DNA of 15,252 nucleotides. Origin: Burkholderiaceae bacterium (GTDB taxonomy: Bacteria > Pseudomonadota > Gammaproteobacteria > Burkholderiales > Burkholderiaceae). Of this stretch, positions 6,105-14,685 are shown piece by piece; the stretch's first letter is position 1, and the number at the start of each line of letters is the position of its first letter. The translations under genes and the position numbers were made by a program. Location: positions 1 to 15,252 of the forward strand of contig CANCQD010000053.1 in the NCBI GenBank assembly GCA_947380285.1. The letters are read 5' to 3'. The notes beneath the pieces were generated by a model. The model had not been told where the DNA came from, made no database searches, and worked only from the letters and a program-made list of their open reading frames with translations.

Positions 6105-7253
6105 TTACTTTGTTAATTGATCCGTTAGCAAGGTAAGCAACTGGAAACCAGCAGGCGTGTTTTCTGGTTTTCCTTCAGCATTCTGCACATAAACATTCGC
6201 AGAATTTTCTCCGGTACTCTTCACAACTACCTGATATTTTTTAGCCTTCATACCAGATTCATCTTTACTACTAAAAAGATTTGAGAAAAATCCTTTGGTA
6301 TCTCCCAAGTCCTTCGGATTGACGTAACGAACATAGTAAACACCTGTGGAACGGTTGCGATCTTCGACGGTGAAGTTAGAGCGATCTAAGGCTAACCCAA
6401 TATCACGCCATGAGCGATCAAAACCAGCGCTCATCTCGATGTAGCCTTGGTTATTACCCTCTTGTACAAACTTGGCTTTGGGAGTTTTAGGGCCCAAAGG
6501 TGCTGCAACCATAGCCTTAGCCTGCTCTTGAGTCATTCCCAAGCGCTCCATCAAGCGAGCCAAAAATATCGCCTCTAACTCTGGGTCATTTGGACGAGGG
6601 GTCCAAATAGTATATAAACAAGAACCCGTAGTATCAGTTACGCATTTTTCAATAGCACCACGTTGTGTAATGTAAATCTCTGTCTCACCAGGCTTGGAAA
6701 CCTCTAAGCGTGTCTTGTACTTATCGCGCTCGCCAGTGTCATAAATTGAATCCAAAGCGCTGCCAATAGCAGAGCGAATAAAATCTTGCGCAATCTTTGC
6801 GCGATTTTCAGCCCAATCAGTTTCCATAATTCCAGTAGATGGAGAGTCAACAACCAAAAGGAAACCATTCTCTTGCCAAAAATCTTTCACTTGTGGATAG
6901 AGCTCTGGGGCCGGTTTTTCAACCACCAACCAACGACGCTCACCGTCACGCGCTATACGCATCCCAGGAATACCTGTCATCACATTGCTGCGCATCTGGG
7001 CCGATTTCTTAACAGCGGCATTGTATTCAGACATGGTGGCCGTACCGTCTTGAACAATATAGCGACGATCAGCTTGTGCGGTAATCAAGTCCGGTGGATA
7101 TGACAGATTAGGTCCACGAACTGCGCCTGCGCTTTTATAGTCAACCGTATCGCTACTAGTAACCGATTTACATGCCGTCAAGGCCGTAGATGCGATAAAG
7201 ATTAAAACCAAAATCGATGCATATCGACGCAATATTGAGAACAAATTCATCAT
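6105..7253 (-). CDS. bamC: Outer membrane protein assembly factor BamC (lipoprotein)
   Basis: Lipoprotein subunit of the BAM complex, which inserts beta-barrel proteins into the outer membrane. The 382-residue precursor has a signal peptide with lipobox LTAC and lipidated C28. It is followed by an extended segment [20 protein letters not shown] (about 37-56), which resembles the unstructured BamD-binding arm of BamC. Two helix-grip domains follow: the first around [19 protein letters not shown] (about 109-127), the second around [19 protein letters not shown] (about 272-290) with TGVYYVRYV. The length is close to E. coli BamC (344) plus some extra tail. The start ATG (7253) overlaps the dapA stop as ATGA; a second ATG follows directly. 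A dapA-bamC order is also known from E. coli (dapA-nlpB), which supports the call. It is the last gene of the minus-strand cluster. Confidence 0.92.
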   Translation of the reverse strand: MMNLFSILRRYASILVLIFIASTALTACKSVTSSDTVDYKSAGAVRGPNLSYPPDLITAQADRRYIVQDGTATMSEYNAAVKKSAQMRSNVMTGIPGMRIARDGERRWLVVEKPAPELYPQVKDFWQENGFLLVVDSPSTGIMETDWAENRAKIAQDFIRSAIGSALDSIYDTGERDKYKTRLEVSKPGETEIYITQRGAIEKCVTDTTGSCLYTIWTPRPNDPELEAIFLARLMERLGMTQEQAKAMVAAPLGPKTPKAKFVQEGNNQGYIEMSAGFDRSWRDIGLALDRSNFTVEDRNRSTGVYYVRYVNPKDLGDTKGFFSNLFSSKDESGMKAKKYQVVVKSTGENSANVYVQNAEGKPENTPAGFQLLTLLTDQLTK

Positions 7254-8173
7254 AATAGGTTGGCCTGTTTTAACGCTGCTTTCAAAGGCTCGCGCAAGGA
7301 ATTGCTTAAGGGTGTTAACGGCAAACGAATGCCAGCAGTAATCTTACCCATCTCATGCAAGGCCCATTTAACAGGGATTGGGTTTGCTTCTGTAAACATT
7401 GCTTTATGAACTGCGATCAATTGATATTGAATTTCACGGGTTCTCTTAACATCATCCGACATCGCTGCAACACAGAGTTCATGCATCAAACGTGGCGCAA
7501 TATTAGCGGTGACTGAAATATTCCCTTTACCGCCCATGAGCATTAACATGGCAGCCGTTAAATCGTCACCGGAAAATACTGAAAAATTTTCATGGCCAGC
7601 GCGCTTAAGGTCGTTTATTAACAAAGTTCCACGCTCTAGACTACCCGTCGCCTCTTTAATTCCGATGATGCCAGGCACGCCCGCTAAACGCACCACAGTA
7701 TCACCGGCTAAATCAGCAACAGTTCTACCGGGAACGTTGTACAAAATCACTGGTAGATCGACAGATTCAGCAATCTTTTTGAAGTGAGCAAACATTCCAT
7801 CTTGGGTTGGCTTGTTGTAATACGGCACCACTTGCAGGCTGGCATCGGCGCCAACCTGTTTAGCGAATTTGGTTAATTCAATTGCTTCAATCGTAGAGTT
7901 GCCGCCCGTACCAGCAATCACCGGAATGCGTCCTGCGATCTGCTCCACGGTCACGCGAATCAGTTCGCAATGTTCTTCAACAGAAACCGTAGGAGACTCG
8001 CCGCTAGTGCCAACGATGACAATGCCGTCTGTACCTTCGGCAACGTGCCAGTCCAATAATGAACGCAGGCTGGGGTAATCTAAGCTGCCATCCTCGAACA
8101 TCGGAGTAACAATAGCCGGCATGCTACCAGCGATGGGCTTTTTACTACCTTTGGAATGAGCTGAATTTGTCAC
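7250..8173 (-). CDS. dapA: 4-hydroxy-tetrahydrodipicolinate synthase DapA
   Basis: Condenses pyruvate with aspartate semialdehyde, the first committed step to diaminopimelate and lysine. The 307-residue TIM-barrel aldolase has the Schiff-base lysine K173 in GIKEATG (171-177), the catalytic triad residues T56 (GTSGES), Y119 (PYYNKPTQ) and Y145, and the substrate-binding R150 in YNVPGRT (145-151). The start is GTG at 8173. The N-terminus has about 12 residues more than E. coli DapA before the conserved AIVTPM; an internal ATG at 8122 is possible but would cut close to the first strand. Upstream GGTG gives only a weak Shine-Dalgarno. It follows the methyltransferase by 26 bp and overlaps bamC by 4 bp. 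Confidence 0.96.
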   Translation of the reverse strand: MTNSAHSKGSKKPIAGSMPAIVTPMFEDGSLDYPSLRSLLDWHVAEGTDGIVIVGTSGESPTVSVEEHCELIRVTVEQIAGRIPVIAGTGGNSTIEAIELTKFAKQVGADASLQVVPYYNKPTQDGMFAHFKKIAESVDLPVILYNVPGRTVADLAGDTVVRLAGVPGIIGIKEATGSLERGTLLINDLKRAGHENFSVFSGDDLTAAMLMLMGGKGNISVTANIAPRLMHELCVAAMSDDVKRTREIQYQLIAVHKAMFTEANPIPVKWALHEMGKITAGIRLPLTPLSNSLREPLKAALKQANLL

Positions 8174-8199
8174 CGAATATGCACCGATTTTTAGCTGTC

Positions 8200-8769
8200 T
8201 TAACCCTGAAATTGTAACGGAATGCGCTGTTTTAGCTCACCTTTTACGGCGCACAGGCGCTGAACCATAGCTGGTTTGGGCTGATCGACGTAAATATCCT
8301 CAAACGCCACCACCTTGAGGCCATGACGAGAGGCAAAAGTGAGCAATTCCCCTGGATTTAGGAGGAAATTAGGGTTGGATGGTTTGCCAAAAGCTCCGTT
8401 TCCCAGGGCAAAGGTTTCGTAGATCAAAACCCCATCTTTTTGCAGCATTTGGGGAAGCTCGTCAAGATATGGGCGATACAGATAGTTGGTGACTACGATA
8501 GCGCTGAACTCTGAACCAATAAAAGGCCACTCAACCCCCTCAAGATTGAGGCATTGATAAGTGATCAAGGGGTTATTTAGCGCTTGAATTGCCGCGACGT
8601 CCTGATCAACTGCTAGCACCTTATGGCCCATGCTAGCCAGCAGCTCGGAGTGCCGCCCGGATCCACAAGCTAAATCCAACACCATCCCACCATTTGGCGC
8701 AAGCGCTGCAAATCGCCTCAACCATGGAGAGGCGCTCAGAATTGCATCATGCGCGTTCGGCAAGCTCAA
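8200..8769 (-). CDS. Small class I SAM-dependent methyltransferase, substrate unknown
   Basis: 189-residue protein with a Rossmann-type SAM fold. Motif I is [11 protein letters not shown] (30-40), the acidic motif II VLAVDQD (51-57), and a motif IV-like strand [16 protein letters not shown] (90-105), then [16 protein letters not shown] with YETF recalls TehB/YcgJ-like small methyltransferases, but no substrate can be assigned. There is no ATG start: an in-frame stop lies just upstream, so initiation is at TTG 8769 or, better placed, at TTG 8763, which has GAGG about 7 bases before it; that Shine-Dalgarno overlaps the trpS stop codon. The gap to trpS is 3 bp, so it is co-transcribed and probably translationally coupled with trpS. 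Confidence 0.85.
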   Translation of the reverse strand: MSLPNAHDAILSASPWLRRFAALAPNGGMVLDLACGSGRHSELLASMGHKVLAVDQDVAAIQALNNPLITYQCLNLEGVEWPFIGSEFSAIVVTNYLYRPYLDELPQMLQKDGVLIYETFALGNGAFGKPSNPNFLLNPGELLTFASRHGLKVVAFEDIYVDQPKPAMVQRLCAVKGELKQRIPLQFQG

Positions 8770-8772
8770 ACC

Positions 8773-9975
8773 TCAATCATAAGCAAGGCCCATTGCCTCA
8801 CGGACCTCGCGCATCGTTTCTTGGGCAACCTTACGCGCCTTATCGCAGCCATCAGCAATAATGGAGCGCAATAAGCTGGGGTCATCAAGATACTTTTGAG
8901 CGCGCTCAAACATTGGCTGTTGCTCAACCAGAATGGCATCAATTACAGGCTGCTTACATTCCAAGCAGCCAATACCTGCTGACTTGCATCCCTTATCAAC
9001 CCATTGTTTTGTCTCGTCATTGGAATAAACGGTATGCAGCTGCCATACGGGACAACGAGCAGGATCACCCGCATCAGTTCTACGGACCCTCGCAGGATCA
9101 GTAGGCATCGTACGAATCTTTTTAATCACATCTTCCGGATTTTCACGAATGCCAATCGTATTGCCATAAGACTTGGACATCTTCTGCCCGTCGATACCCG
9201 GCATGCGCGATGCTGTTGTCAGCAATGCTTGTGGCTCAGGCAGAATAATTTTGCGCGCACCCTCCAAGAAACCAAAGAGTCTTTCACGATCAGCCATGGA
9301 AAGGCTTTGCGATTCATGCAATAAAGCCTGCGCTTGCTCTAAGGCCTCATCATCGCCCCGCTCTTGGAAAGCAACGCGTAATTCCGCATACATCTTGGCG
9401 CGCTTGCTGCCTAATTTTTTAACTGCCTCCAAAGCTTTTTCCTCAAAGCCAGGCTCACGACCGTATAAATAGTTAAAGCGACGCGCTACTTCACGCGTCA
9501 TCTCTACGTGCGGCACCTGATCTTCACCTACCGGCACAAACTGCGCACGGTATATCAAAATATCTGCCGCTTGCAGCAATGGATAACCCAAAAATCCGTA
9601 GGTTTGGAGGTCCTTTTCTTTCAGCTTCTCAATTTGATCTTTATAGGTAGGAACCCTCTCAAGCCAGCCCAATGGGGTTCCCATGGAGAGCAATAAAAAG
9701 AGTTCAGCATGTTCAGGCACTTTGCTTTGAATAAACAAAGTTGCCTGATTTGGATCTACGCCCGTTGCCAACCAATCAATCACCATGTCCCATACGGATT
9801 GTTCAATCACATCCGGTGTCTCGTAATGCGTGGTTAATGCATGCCAATCGGCCACAAAAAAGAAGCAAGGATATTCTGACTGCAAGCGCACCCAGTTCTT
9901 TAAAACACCGTGGTAGTGACCCAGGTGCAGGTTACCGGTTGGTCGCATGCCAGAGAGAACGCGTTCAGCAAACAT
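8773..9975 (-). CDS. trpS: Tryptophanyl-tRNA synthetase, long form with four-cysteine motif
   Basis: Charges tRNA(Trp) with tryptophan using ATP. The 400-residue class Ic synthetase has the HIGH-type motif in TGNLHLGHYHG (13-23) and KMSKS at 265-269. It is about 66 residues longer than E. coli TrpRS. Most of the extra length is an insertion between the Rossmann half and the KMSKS loop (about 178-252), including a charged helical part with ERLFGFLEG and ending ILPEPQALLT. The C-terminal anticodon-binding domain carries C308, C330, C337 and C340, spaced C-x21-C-x6-C-x2-C. This closely resembles the [4Fe-4S] motif described in Thermotoga maritima TrpRS (C-x22-C-x6-C-x2-C). There is no strong Shine-Dalgarno before ATG 9975. 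Downstream the methyltransferase follows after 3 bp; upstream a 53-bp gap separates it from the PHP gene. Confidence 0.97.
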   Translation of the reverse strand: MFAERVLSGMRPTGNLHLGHYHGVLKNWVRLQSEYPCFFFVADWHALTTHYETPDVIEQSVWDMVIDWLATGVDPNQATLFIQSKVPEHAELFLLLSMGTPLGWLERVPTYKDQIEKLKEKDLQTYGFLGYPLLQAADILIYRAQFVPVGEDQVPHVEMTREVARRFNYLYGREPGFEEKALEAVKKLGSKRAKMYAELRVAFQERGDDEALEQAQALLHESQSLSMADRERLFGFLEGARKIILPEPQALLTTASRMPGIDGQKMSKSYGNTIGIRENPEDVIKKIRTMPTDPARVRRTDAGDPARCPVWQLHTVYSNDETKQWVDKGCKSAGIGCLECKQPVIDAILVEQQPMFERAQKYLDDPSLLRSIIADGCDKARKVAQETMREVREAMGLAYD

Positions 9976-10010
9976 CTGTATTCTTTTTCTAAGTGGTTAA
10001 ATAGGTAAGG

Positions 10011-10035
10011 GATTAATGAGTTGAGTGATTAATGA
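10011..10035. repeat. Short direct repeat GATTAATGA between trpS and the PHP gene
   Basis: GATTAATGA occurs at 10011-10019 and again at 10027-10035, a 16-base period, across the stop codon of the PHP-domain gene. It sits in the largest gap of the minus-strand cluster. It could be a pair of regulator half-sites upstream of trpS or simple chance in A/T-rich DNA. Confidence 0.3.
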
Positions 10036-10877
10036 AAAGCAGACCACACAGGAGTGAGGTGATCGGGCAAATGCGGCAGATTGCCTAAATCAATATGACT
10101 CTCGTTCGGATCATGGAAATCTGAACCGCGAGAAGCTAAAAATCCATATTGCTGCGCAATCTTTCCATAGGTTTGGTACTGATGTGGACTATGGCTACCC
10201 GTAATCACTTCAATAGCTAAGCCGCCAATCTCTTTGAAGTGCTTATAGAGTTCATCCATCTGCATCGCATTGAGCTTATAGCGTCCAGGATGCGCAATCA
10301 CTGCAACGCCACCAGCTGCCTTAATCCAAGCAACTGCATCATCTAGCGTTGCCCATAAATGGGGTACGTAGCCAGGCTTATCTTCAATCAAATAGTTTTT
10401 AAATACGTGTTCTGTATCTTTGCATATACCTTGCTCCACGAGAAAGCGCGCAAAGTGAGTTCTAGAAATCAAGTCATGGTTACCCGCAAAATGCAGAGCG
10501 CCTTCATAAGCACCGGGGATACCTACTTTCAGTAATTGCTCGGCCATGAGCTTAGCGCGATTACCCCTACCTTCACGCGTGCGTCGCAAACCTTCGATAA
10601 TTCCGATATGTCCTGGATCAATTCCAAGACCAACAATATGAATGGTTTGACCCATCCAGGTTACGGAGATTTCTACACCTGCAAGGTAATCAATTCTTAA
10701 TGCACTGGCTGCCTCTCGGGCTCGCTTTTGGCCGCCTAACTCATCGTGATCGGTCAGTGCCCATAAATGCACGCCATTAGCCTTAGCGCGCTCAGCCAAT
10801 TCTTCAGGCGTCAAAGTTCCATCAGAAACCACTGAGTGGCAGTGTAAATCGGCATTTAGGGGTGAAAAGCTGCTCAT
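10029..10877 (-). CDS. rnm: PHP-domain phosphoesterase, RNase AM / 3',5'-nucleoside bisphosphate phosphatase family (YciV/TrpH-like)
   Basis: Members of this family are metal-dependent enzymes acting on 3',5'-nucleotides or as 5'-3' exoribonucleases that mature rRNA 5' ends (E. coli YciV, RNase AM). The 282-residue protein shows the PHP motifs in order: DLHCHSVVSDG (10-20; H12, H14, D19), TDHDE (42-46; H44), AGVEIS with E69, H80 in IHIVGLGI, H196 in AHPGRY (195-200), and the final GSDFH (251-255; D253, H255). The extra segment between E69 and H196 with NRAKLMAEQLL is typical of this group. The length fits (E. coli YciV is 293). It lies 9 bp after zapE and 53 bp before trpS. Neighbourhood with trpS recalls the name TrpH but is not proof of a tryptophan link. 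The exact substrate is inferred from the family. Confidence 0.88.
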   Translation of the reverse strand: MSSFSPLNADLHCHSVVSDGTLTPEELAERAKANGVHLWALTDHDELGGQKRAREAASALRIDYLAGVEISVTWMGQTIHIVGLGIDPGHIGIIEGLRRTREGRGNRAKLMAEQLLKVGIPGAYEGALHFAGNHDLISRTHFARFLVEQGICKDTEHVFKNYLIEDKPGYVPHLWATLDDAVAWIKAAGGVAVIAHPGRYKLNAMQMDELYKHFKEIGGLAIEVITGSHSPHQYQTYGKIAQQYGFLASRGSDFHDPNESHIDLGNLPHLPDHLTPVWSAFH

Positions 10878-10886
10878 GACCCTATT

Positions 10887-11990
10887 TTAGGTCAAGCTGG
10901 TATCAATTACCCGGCGCGGCGCATCTAGGTAGTCACGAGACTGCATCTCGGTCAATCGAGACACCGTTCGAGAGAATTCAGCGGTAATTTGACCCTCGGT
11001 GTACAAATCCTGGGCTGGAACCTCGGCGGACATGATGAGCTTGATCTTGTGGTCGTATAAGACGTCAATTAACCAAATAAAGCGGCGGGCTTCATTGGTC
11101 ATTCTGGGGGGCAAATAAGGCACTCCAGACAAAATCACGGTATGAAACTGGTTAGCAATCTCTAGGTAATCATTTTGTGAGCGTGGGCCACAACACAAGG
11201 TTTTGAAGTCAAACCAAACCACGCCGTCAGCCATATGCAAGGGACGCAATTCACGGGACTCAATGTTTAAGACTGGATTACGAGCCTCTTTTTGATTGCC
11301 AATCAAAGTTTGAAACATTTGACCAAGGGTTGTCTGCGTTTCAGCATTCACAGGAGTGAGATAGGCTTGGACTTGCGCCATCTGTACGCGGCGGTAATCA
11401 TTGCCTGCATCAACATTCAAGACATCCAGCTTTTCTTCTAGCAATTTAATTGCTGGTAATAATCGATCGCGATGCAATCCATTCGGATAAAGCTGATCTG
11501 GTCGATAGTTTGATGTCATCACAAATTGCACTCGATCCGCAAACAGCGCATTTAGCAAGCGATACAAAATCATCGCATCGGCGATATCATTAATATGAAA
11601 CTCATCAAAGCAAATTAGGCGATAGCGATTTGATATGCGCTTTGCCAGCTCATCTAGCGGGTCTGCCAATCCTGAAAGCTCATGCAATTCACGATGCACT
11701 TCACGCATAAACTCATGAAAATGAATACGGATTTTCTTTTCTAAAGGGGATGCCGCATAAAAGCAGTCCATTAGAAAAGATTTTCCGCGGCCTACTCCAC
11801 CCCATAGATAAAGGCCACGGGGAAGTGTCGGTTTAAATATCTTTTTCTTTAAGCTATTGCTACGGATTTCTTTATAAGCAATCCATTCGTCTTCACATTC
11901 TTGAAGACGTTCAACAGCACGAAGCTGCGCGGGATCGCTTTGATACCCGCGCGTCTTTAGCTCTTGTTGGTAAAACTCAATGGTTTTCAA
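10887..11990 (-). CDS. zapE: Cell division ATPase ZapE (AFG1-like)
   Basis: AFG1/LACE1-type P-loop ATPase. E. coli ZapE joins the Z-ring late in division and matters under low oxygen; the mitochondrial relative takes part in respiratory-complex turnover. The 367-residue protein has Walker A GGVGRGKS (64-71), Walker B LICFDEFHI (125-133; D129, E130), a sensor-like TSN at 159-161, and the family blocks HFHEFM (90-95), NGLHRDRLLPAI (170-181) and LNVDAGNDYR. The C-terminal ARRFIWLIDVLYD and SRLTEMQS also match ZapE. The start codon is TTG at 11990, directly after the lpdA stop (TAATTG). No ATG is present in the first 70 codons, so this start is forced, and no Shine-Dalgarno is seen; re-initiation after lpdA is likely. 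Confidence 0.94.
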   Translation of the reverse strand: MKTIEFYQQELKTRGYQSDPAQLRAVERLQECEDEWIAYKEIRSNSLKKKIFKPTLPRGLYLWGGVGRGKSFLMDCFYAASPLEKKIRIHFHEFMREVHRELHELSGLADPLDELAKRISNRYRLICFDEFHINDIADAMILYRLLNALFADRVQFVMTSNYRPDQLYPNGLHRDRLLPAIKLLEEKLDVLNVDAGNDYRRVQMAQVQAYLTPVNAETQTTLGQMFQTLIGNQKEARNPVLNIESRELRPLHMADGVVWFDFKTLCCGPRSQNDYLEIANQFHTVILSGVPYLPPRMTNEARRFIWLIDVLYDHKIKLIMSAEVPAQDLYTEGQITAEFSRTVSRLTEMQSRDYLDAPRRVIDTSLT

Positions 11991-13427
11991 TTACATATTT
12001 AATGCACGTGAGTCTGTCGCCAAAGCTGCTTCGCGCATCACTTCAGACAAACTTGGATGTGCATGACAGATACGAGCAATATCTTCTGCTGCTGCTTTAA
12101 ATTCCATTGCAACCGCTGCTTCAGCAATTAAGTCAGAAGCATTGGCACCGATGATGTGTACGCCAAGAATTTCGTCTGTCTTAGCATCAGCCAACACCTT
12201 AATGAAACCATCAGCCCGGCCCATGCCTAATGCACGACCGTTAGCAGCAAATGGGAACTGGCCAGCTTTATAGGCAACGCCAGCCTCTTTAAGAGCTTGT
12301 TCAGTTTTACCAACCCATGCAATTTCAGGATCGGTGTAAATAACCCAAGGAATGCAGTTGTAATCGATATGTGGTTTTTGACCAGCAATCACCTCAGCAA
12401 CCAAAACACCTTCATCTTCAGCTTTATGCGCCAACATTGGGCCGCGCACTACGTCACCCACTGCGTAAACGCCAGGCGCGCTAGTTGCACAAGTGTGATC
12501 ATCAATTGGAATGAAGCCACGCTCATCCACTTTGAGGCCAATCTTATCTAAACCTAATTTATCAGTATTTGGTACACGACCAACTGAAACAATTAAGCGA
12601 TCGCATTCCAACTTGGAAGCCTTACCAGCGCTATCGGTGTAATTAACAACTACACCCTTCTTGTCCGCTTTGACATCGCCAATCTTCACGCCAGTATGAA
12701 TATCCAAGCCTTGTTTAGCAAAAAGCTTTTGGGCTTCTTTAGCAATACCGATATCGCAAGCGCCTAAGAATGAAGGCATTGCTTCAAGCACGGTCACTTC
12801 AGCACCGAGACGGCGCCATACAGAGCCCAACTCCAAGCCAATTACACCAGCACCAATTACGCCTAATTTCTTAGGGGCCACATCAAACTTGAGCGCGCCT
12901 TCGTTATCGCAGATCAAGACGTTGTCCACAGTAACACCAGGAAGATGGCGAGCCTTAGAACCGGTTGCAATGATCACATTCTTTGCCGTAACTGTTTCTT
13001 TATCTTTGCCATCAATCGTCACTTGATAACCATCAGCACCTTTGCCTTCGAATGAAGCATGGCCTTTTAACAAAGTGATTTTGTTCTTGCGGAACAAGTA
13101 CTGAATACCACCCGTCATTTTGGTAACAATGTCATCCTTACGCGCGATCATCTTCTTAGTGTCGATGCTGACAGCGCCAACTTTAATACCATGATCAGCG
13201 GCATGATGATTGATCTTCTCAAACTCTTCGGAAGAAGCCAATAAAGCCTTAGAAGGAATACACCCTACGTTTAAGCAAGTGCCGCCCAAACGCGGCTCAC
13301 CTTTAGGATCGTCATAAGAACTAGATTCAGCACAGGCAACTTTAAAGCCAAGTTGCGCTGCACGAATTGCGGCGATATAGCCTCCAGGACCACCGCCGAT
13401 TACAACTATGTCAAAAGCTTGGCTCAT
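11991..13427 (-). CDS. lpdA: Dihydrolipoyl dehydrogenase (E3 of 2-oxoglutarate dehydrogenase)
   Basis: FAD-dependent E3 subunit that reoxidises dihydrolipoamide and makes NADH. The 478-residue protein has the FAD-binding [13 protein letters not shown] (11-23), the redox disulphide C51/C56 in [13 protein letters not shown] (48-60), the NAD-binding [13 protein letters not shown], the second FAD motif YAVGDV, and the C-terminal active-site HAHPSLSE (455-462; H457, E462). A short insertion (YDDPKGEPR) precedes the redox site and is usual in proteobacterial E3 of this class. AAGGGA lies 5 bases before the ATG. It follows sucB by 12 bp, completing E1-E2-E3, and abuts zapE. E3 often serves other lipoyl complexes too; its place here argues for the 2-oxoglutarate complex as main partner. 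Confidence 0.97.
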   Translation of the reverse strand: MSQAFDIVVIGGGPGGYIAAIRAAQLGFKVACAESSSYDDPKGEPRLGGTCLNVGCIPSKALLASSEEFEKINHHAADHGIKVGAVSIDTKKMIARKDDIVTKMTGGIQYLFRKNKITLLKGHASFEGKGADGYQVTIDGKDKETVTAKNVIIATGSKARHLPGVTVDNVLICDNEGALKFDVAPKKLGVIGAGVIGLELGSVWRRLGAEVTVLEAMPSFLGACDIGIAKEAQKLFAKQGLDIHTGVKIGDVKADKKGVVVNYTDSAGKASKLECDRLIVSVGRVPNTDKLGLDKIGLKVDERGFIPIDDHTCATSAPGVYAVGDVVRGPMLAHKAEDEGVLVAEVIAGQKPHIDYNCIPWVIYTDPEIAWVGKTEQALKEAGVAYKAGQFPFAANGRALGMGRADGFIKVLADAKTDEILGVHIIGANASDLIAEAAVAMEFKAAAEDIARICHAHPSLSEVMREAALATDSRALNM

Positions 13428-13439
13428 GATCTTCCCTTC

Positions 13440-14633
13440 TTATAGATCAAGGAGAAGGCGTGAAGGATCTTCTAAAGCATCCTTCATGGCTACTAAACCA
13501 AGCACAGCCTCGCGGCCGTCAATGATGCGGTGATCGTACGACAACGCTAAGTAGTTAATTGGGCGCACAACCACTTGACCGTTTTCCACTACAGCACGGT
13601 CTTTAGTGGCATGGATACCCAAAATAGCAGATTGTGGGGGATTAATAATTGGTGTGGAAAGCATAGAGCCGAATACACCACCGTTAGAGATGGAGAATGT
13701 GCCACCAGTCAACTCTTCAATCGACAATTTGCCATCGCGAGCTTTAGCACCGAACTCAGCAATCTTCTTCTCGATATCAGCCAAATTCATTTGGTCAACG
13801 TCACGCAAAATGGGAACTACTAGACCGCGCGGTGAACTCACTGCGATACCGATATCAAAGTAACCATGGTAAACGATGTCATTGCCATCAACAGAAGCAT
13901 TCAAGAGCGGGAATTTCTTCAAAGCATGTGTCGCAGCTTTAACGAAGAAAGACATAAAACCTAACTTCACGCCATGTGTCTTCTCAAACTGATCCTTGTA
14001 TTTATTGCGCAAGGCAATTACAGGGCCCATGTTGACTTCATTGAAGGTAGTCAAAATAGCGTTGTTGGCTTGTGACTCAAGTAAACGTTCAGCAATACGA
14101 GCACGCAAACGACTCATTGGAACGCGCTCTTCTGGACGATCGCCAGTTGGAATTGATGCGCTTGGCAATGCAGCAGATTTAGCGCTGCCTGAAGAGGCAT
14201 TCAATGCATCACCCTTCGTGATACGACCATCACGTCCAGAACCAGCGACTTGACTAGCATCGATATCCTTTTCAGCAAGAATTTTTGCAGCCGAAGGAGC
14301 AGCAGCCGCGCCAGATTTAGCAGCTGGAGCTGCGGCCTTTGCTGGAGCTGCTGCAGGAGCGGCGGCTGCAGCGGGAGCGGCAGCGGCTACAGCAGTGCTA
14401 TCAATCTTCGCAATCAATTGCTCAGCAACAACAGTGCCACCATCAGCAACAACGATTTCTGTCAAAACGCCAGCAGAAGGCGCTGGAACTTCGAGGACCA
14501 CTTTATCTGTTTCGATTTCGATCAAGATTTCATCTTGACCTACAGCGTCACCAACCTTCTTTTTCCATTGCAATAAAGTTGCTTCAGCAACTGACTCAGA
14601 GAGTTGTGGAACTTTAACTTCAAAAATAGCCAT
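13440..14633 (-). CDS. sucB: Dihydrolipoyllysine-residue succinyltransferase (E2 of 2-oxoglutarate dehydrogenase)
   Basis: E2 core of the 2-oxoglutarate dehydrogenase complex; carries the swinging lipoyl arm and transfers succinyl to CoA. The 397-residue protein has one lipoyl domain (1-76) with the lipoylated lysine K44 in [12 protein letters not shown]. An Ala/Pro/Lys linker follows (about 80-112), then the peripheral subunit-binding domain (about 111-145: [13 protein letters not shown]...[10 protein letters not shown]), and the catalytic domain from about 168. The active site [10 protein letters not shown] is at 366-375, with H368 and D372. The ending [11 protein letters not shown] is typical of SucB. 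AGGA lies 6 bases before the ATG. It sits 52 bp after sucA and 12 bp before lpdA. Confidence 0.97.
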   Translation of the reverse strand: MAIFEVKVPQLSESVAEATLLQWKKKVGDAVGQDEILIEIETDKVVLEVPAPSAGVLTEIVVADGGTVVAEQLIAKIDSTAVAAAAPAAAAAPAAAPAKAAAPAAKSGAAAAPSAAKILAEKDIDASQVAGSGRDGRITKGDALNASSGSAKSAALPSASIPTGDRPEERVPMSRLRARIAERLLESQANNAILTTFNEVNMGPVIALRNKYKDQFEKTHGVKLGFMSFFVKAATHALKKFPLLNASVDGNDIVYHGYFDIGIAVSSPRGLVVPILRDVDQMNLADIEKKIAEFGAKARDGKLSIEELTGGTFSISNGGVFGSMLSTPIINPPQSAILGIHATKDRAVVENGQVVVRPINYLALSYDHRIIDGREAVLGLVAMKDALEDPSRLLLDL

Positions 14634-14685
14634 GATTAATCCTGTTTATATGTATTTAGGTGTGTATGTTGAGTTATGAAGACGA

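Noticed and set aside
5782..6120. Gln-rich and Leu-rich open frames (minus and plus) over the small lipoprotein gene
   Set aside because: They are other-frame readings of the same GCT/CCT repeat; only the Ala/Pro frame has a signal peptide, lipobox, Shine-Dalgarno and matching terminator position.
14290..14400. Repeat-rich stretch in sucB
   Set aside because: This is the normal Ala/Pro-rich flexible linker between the lipoyl and subunit-binding domains of E2.
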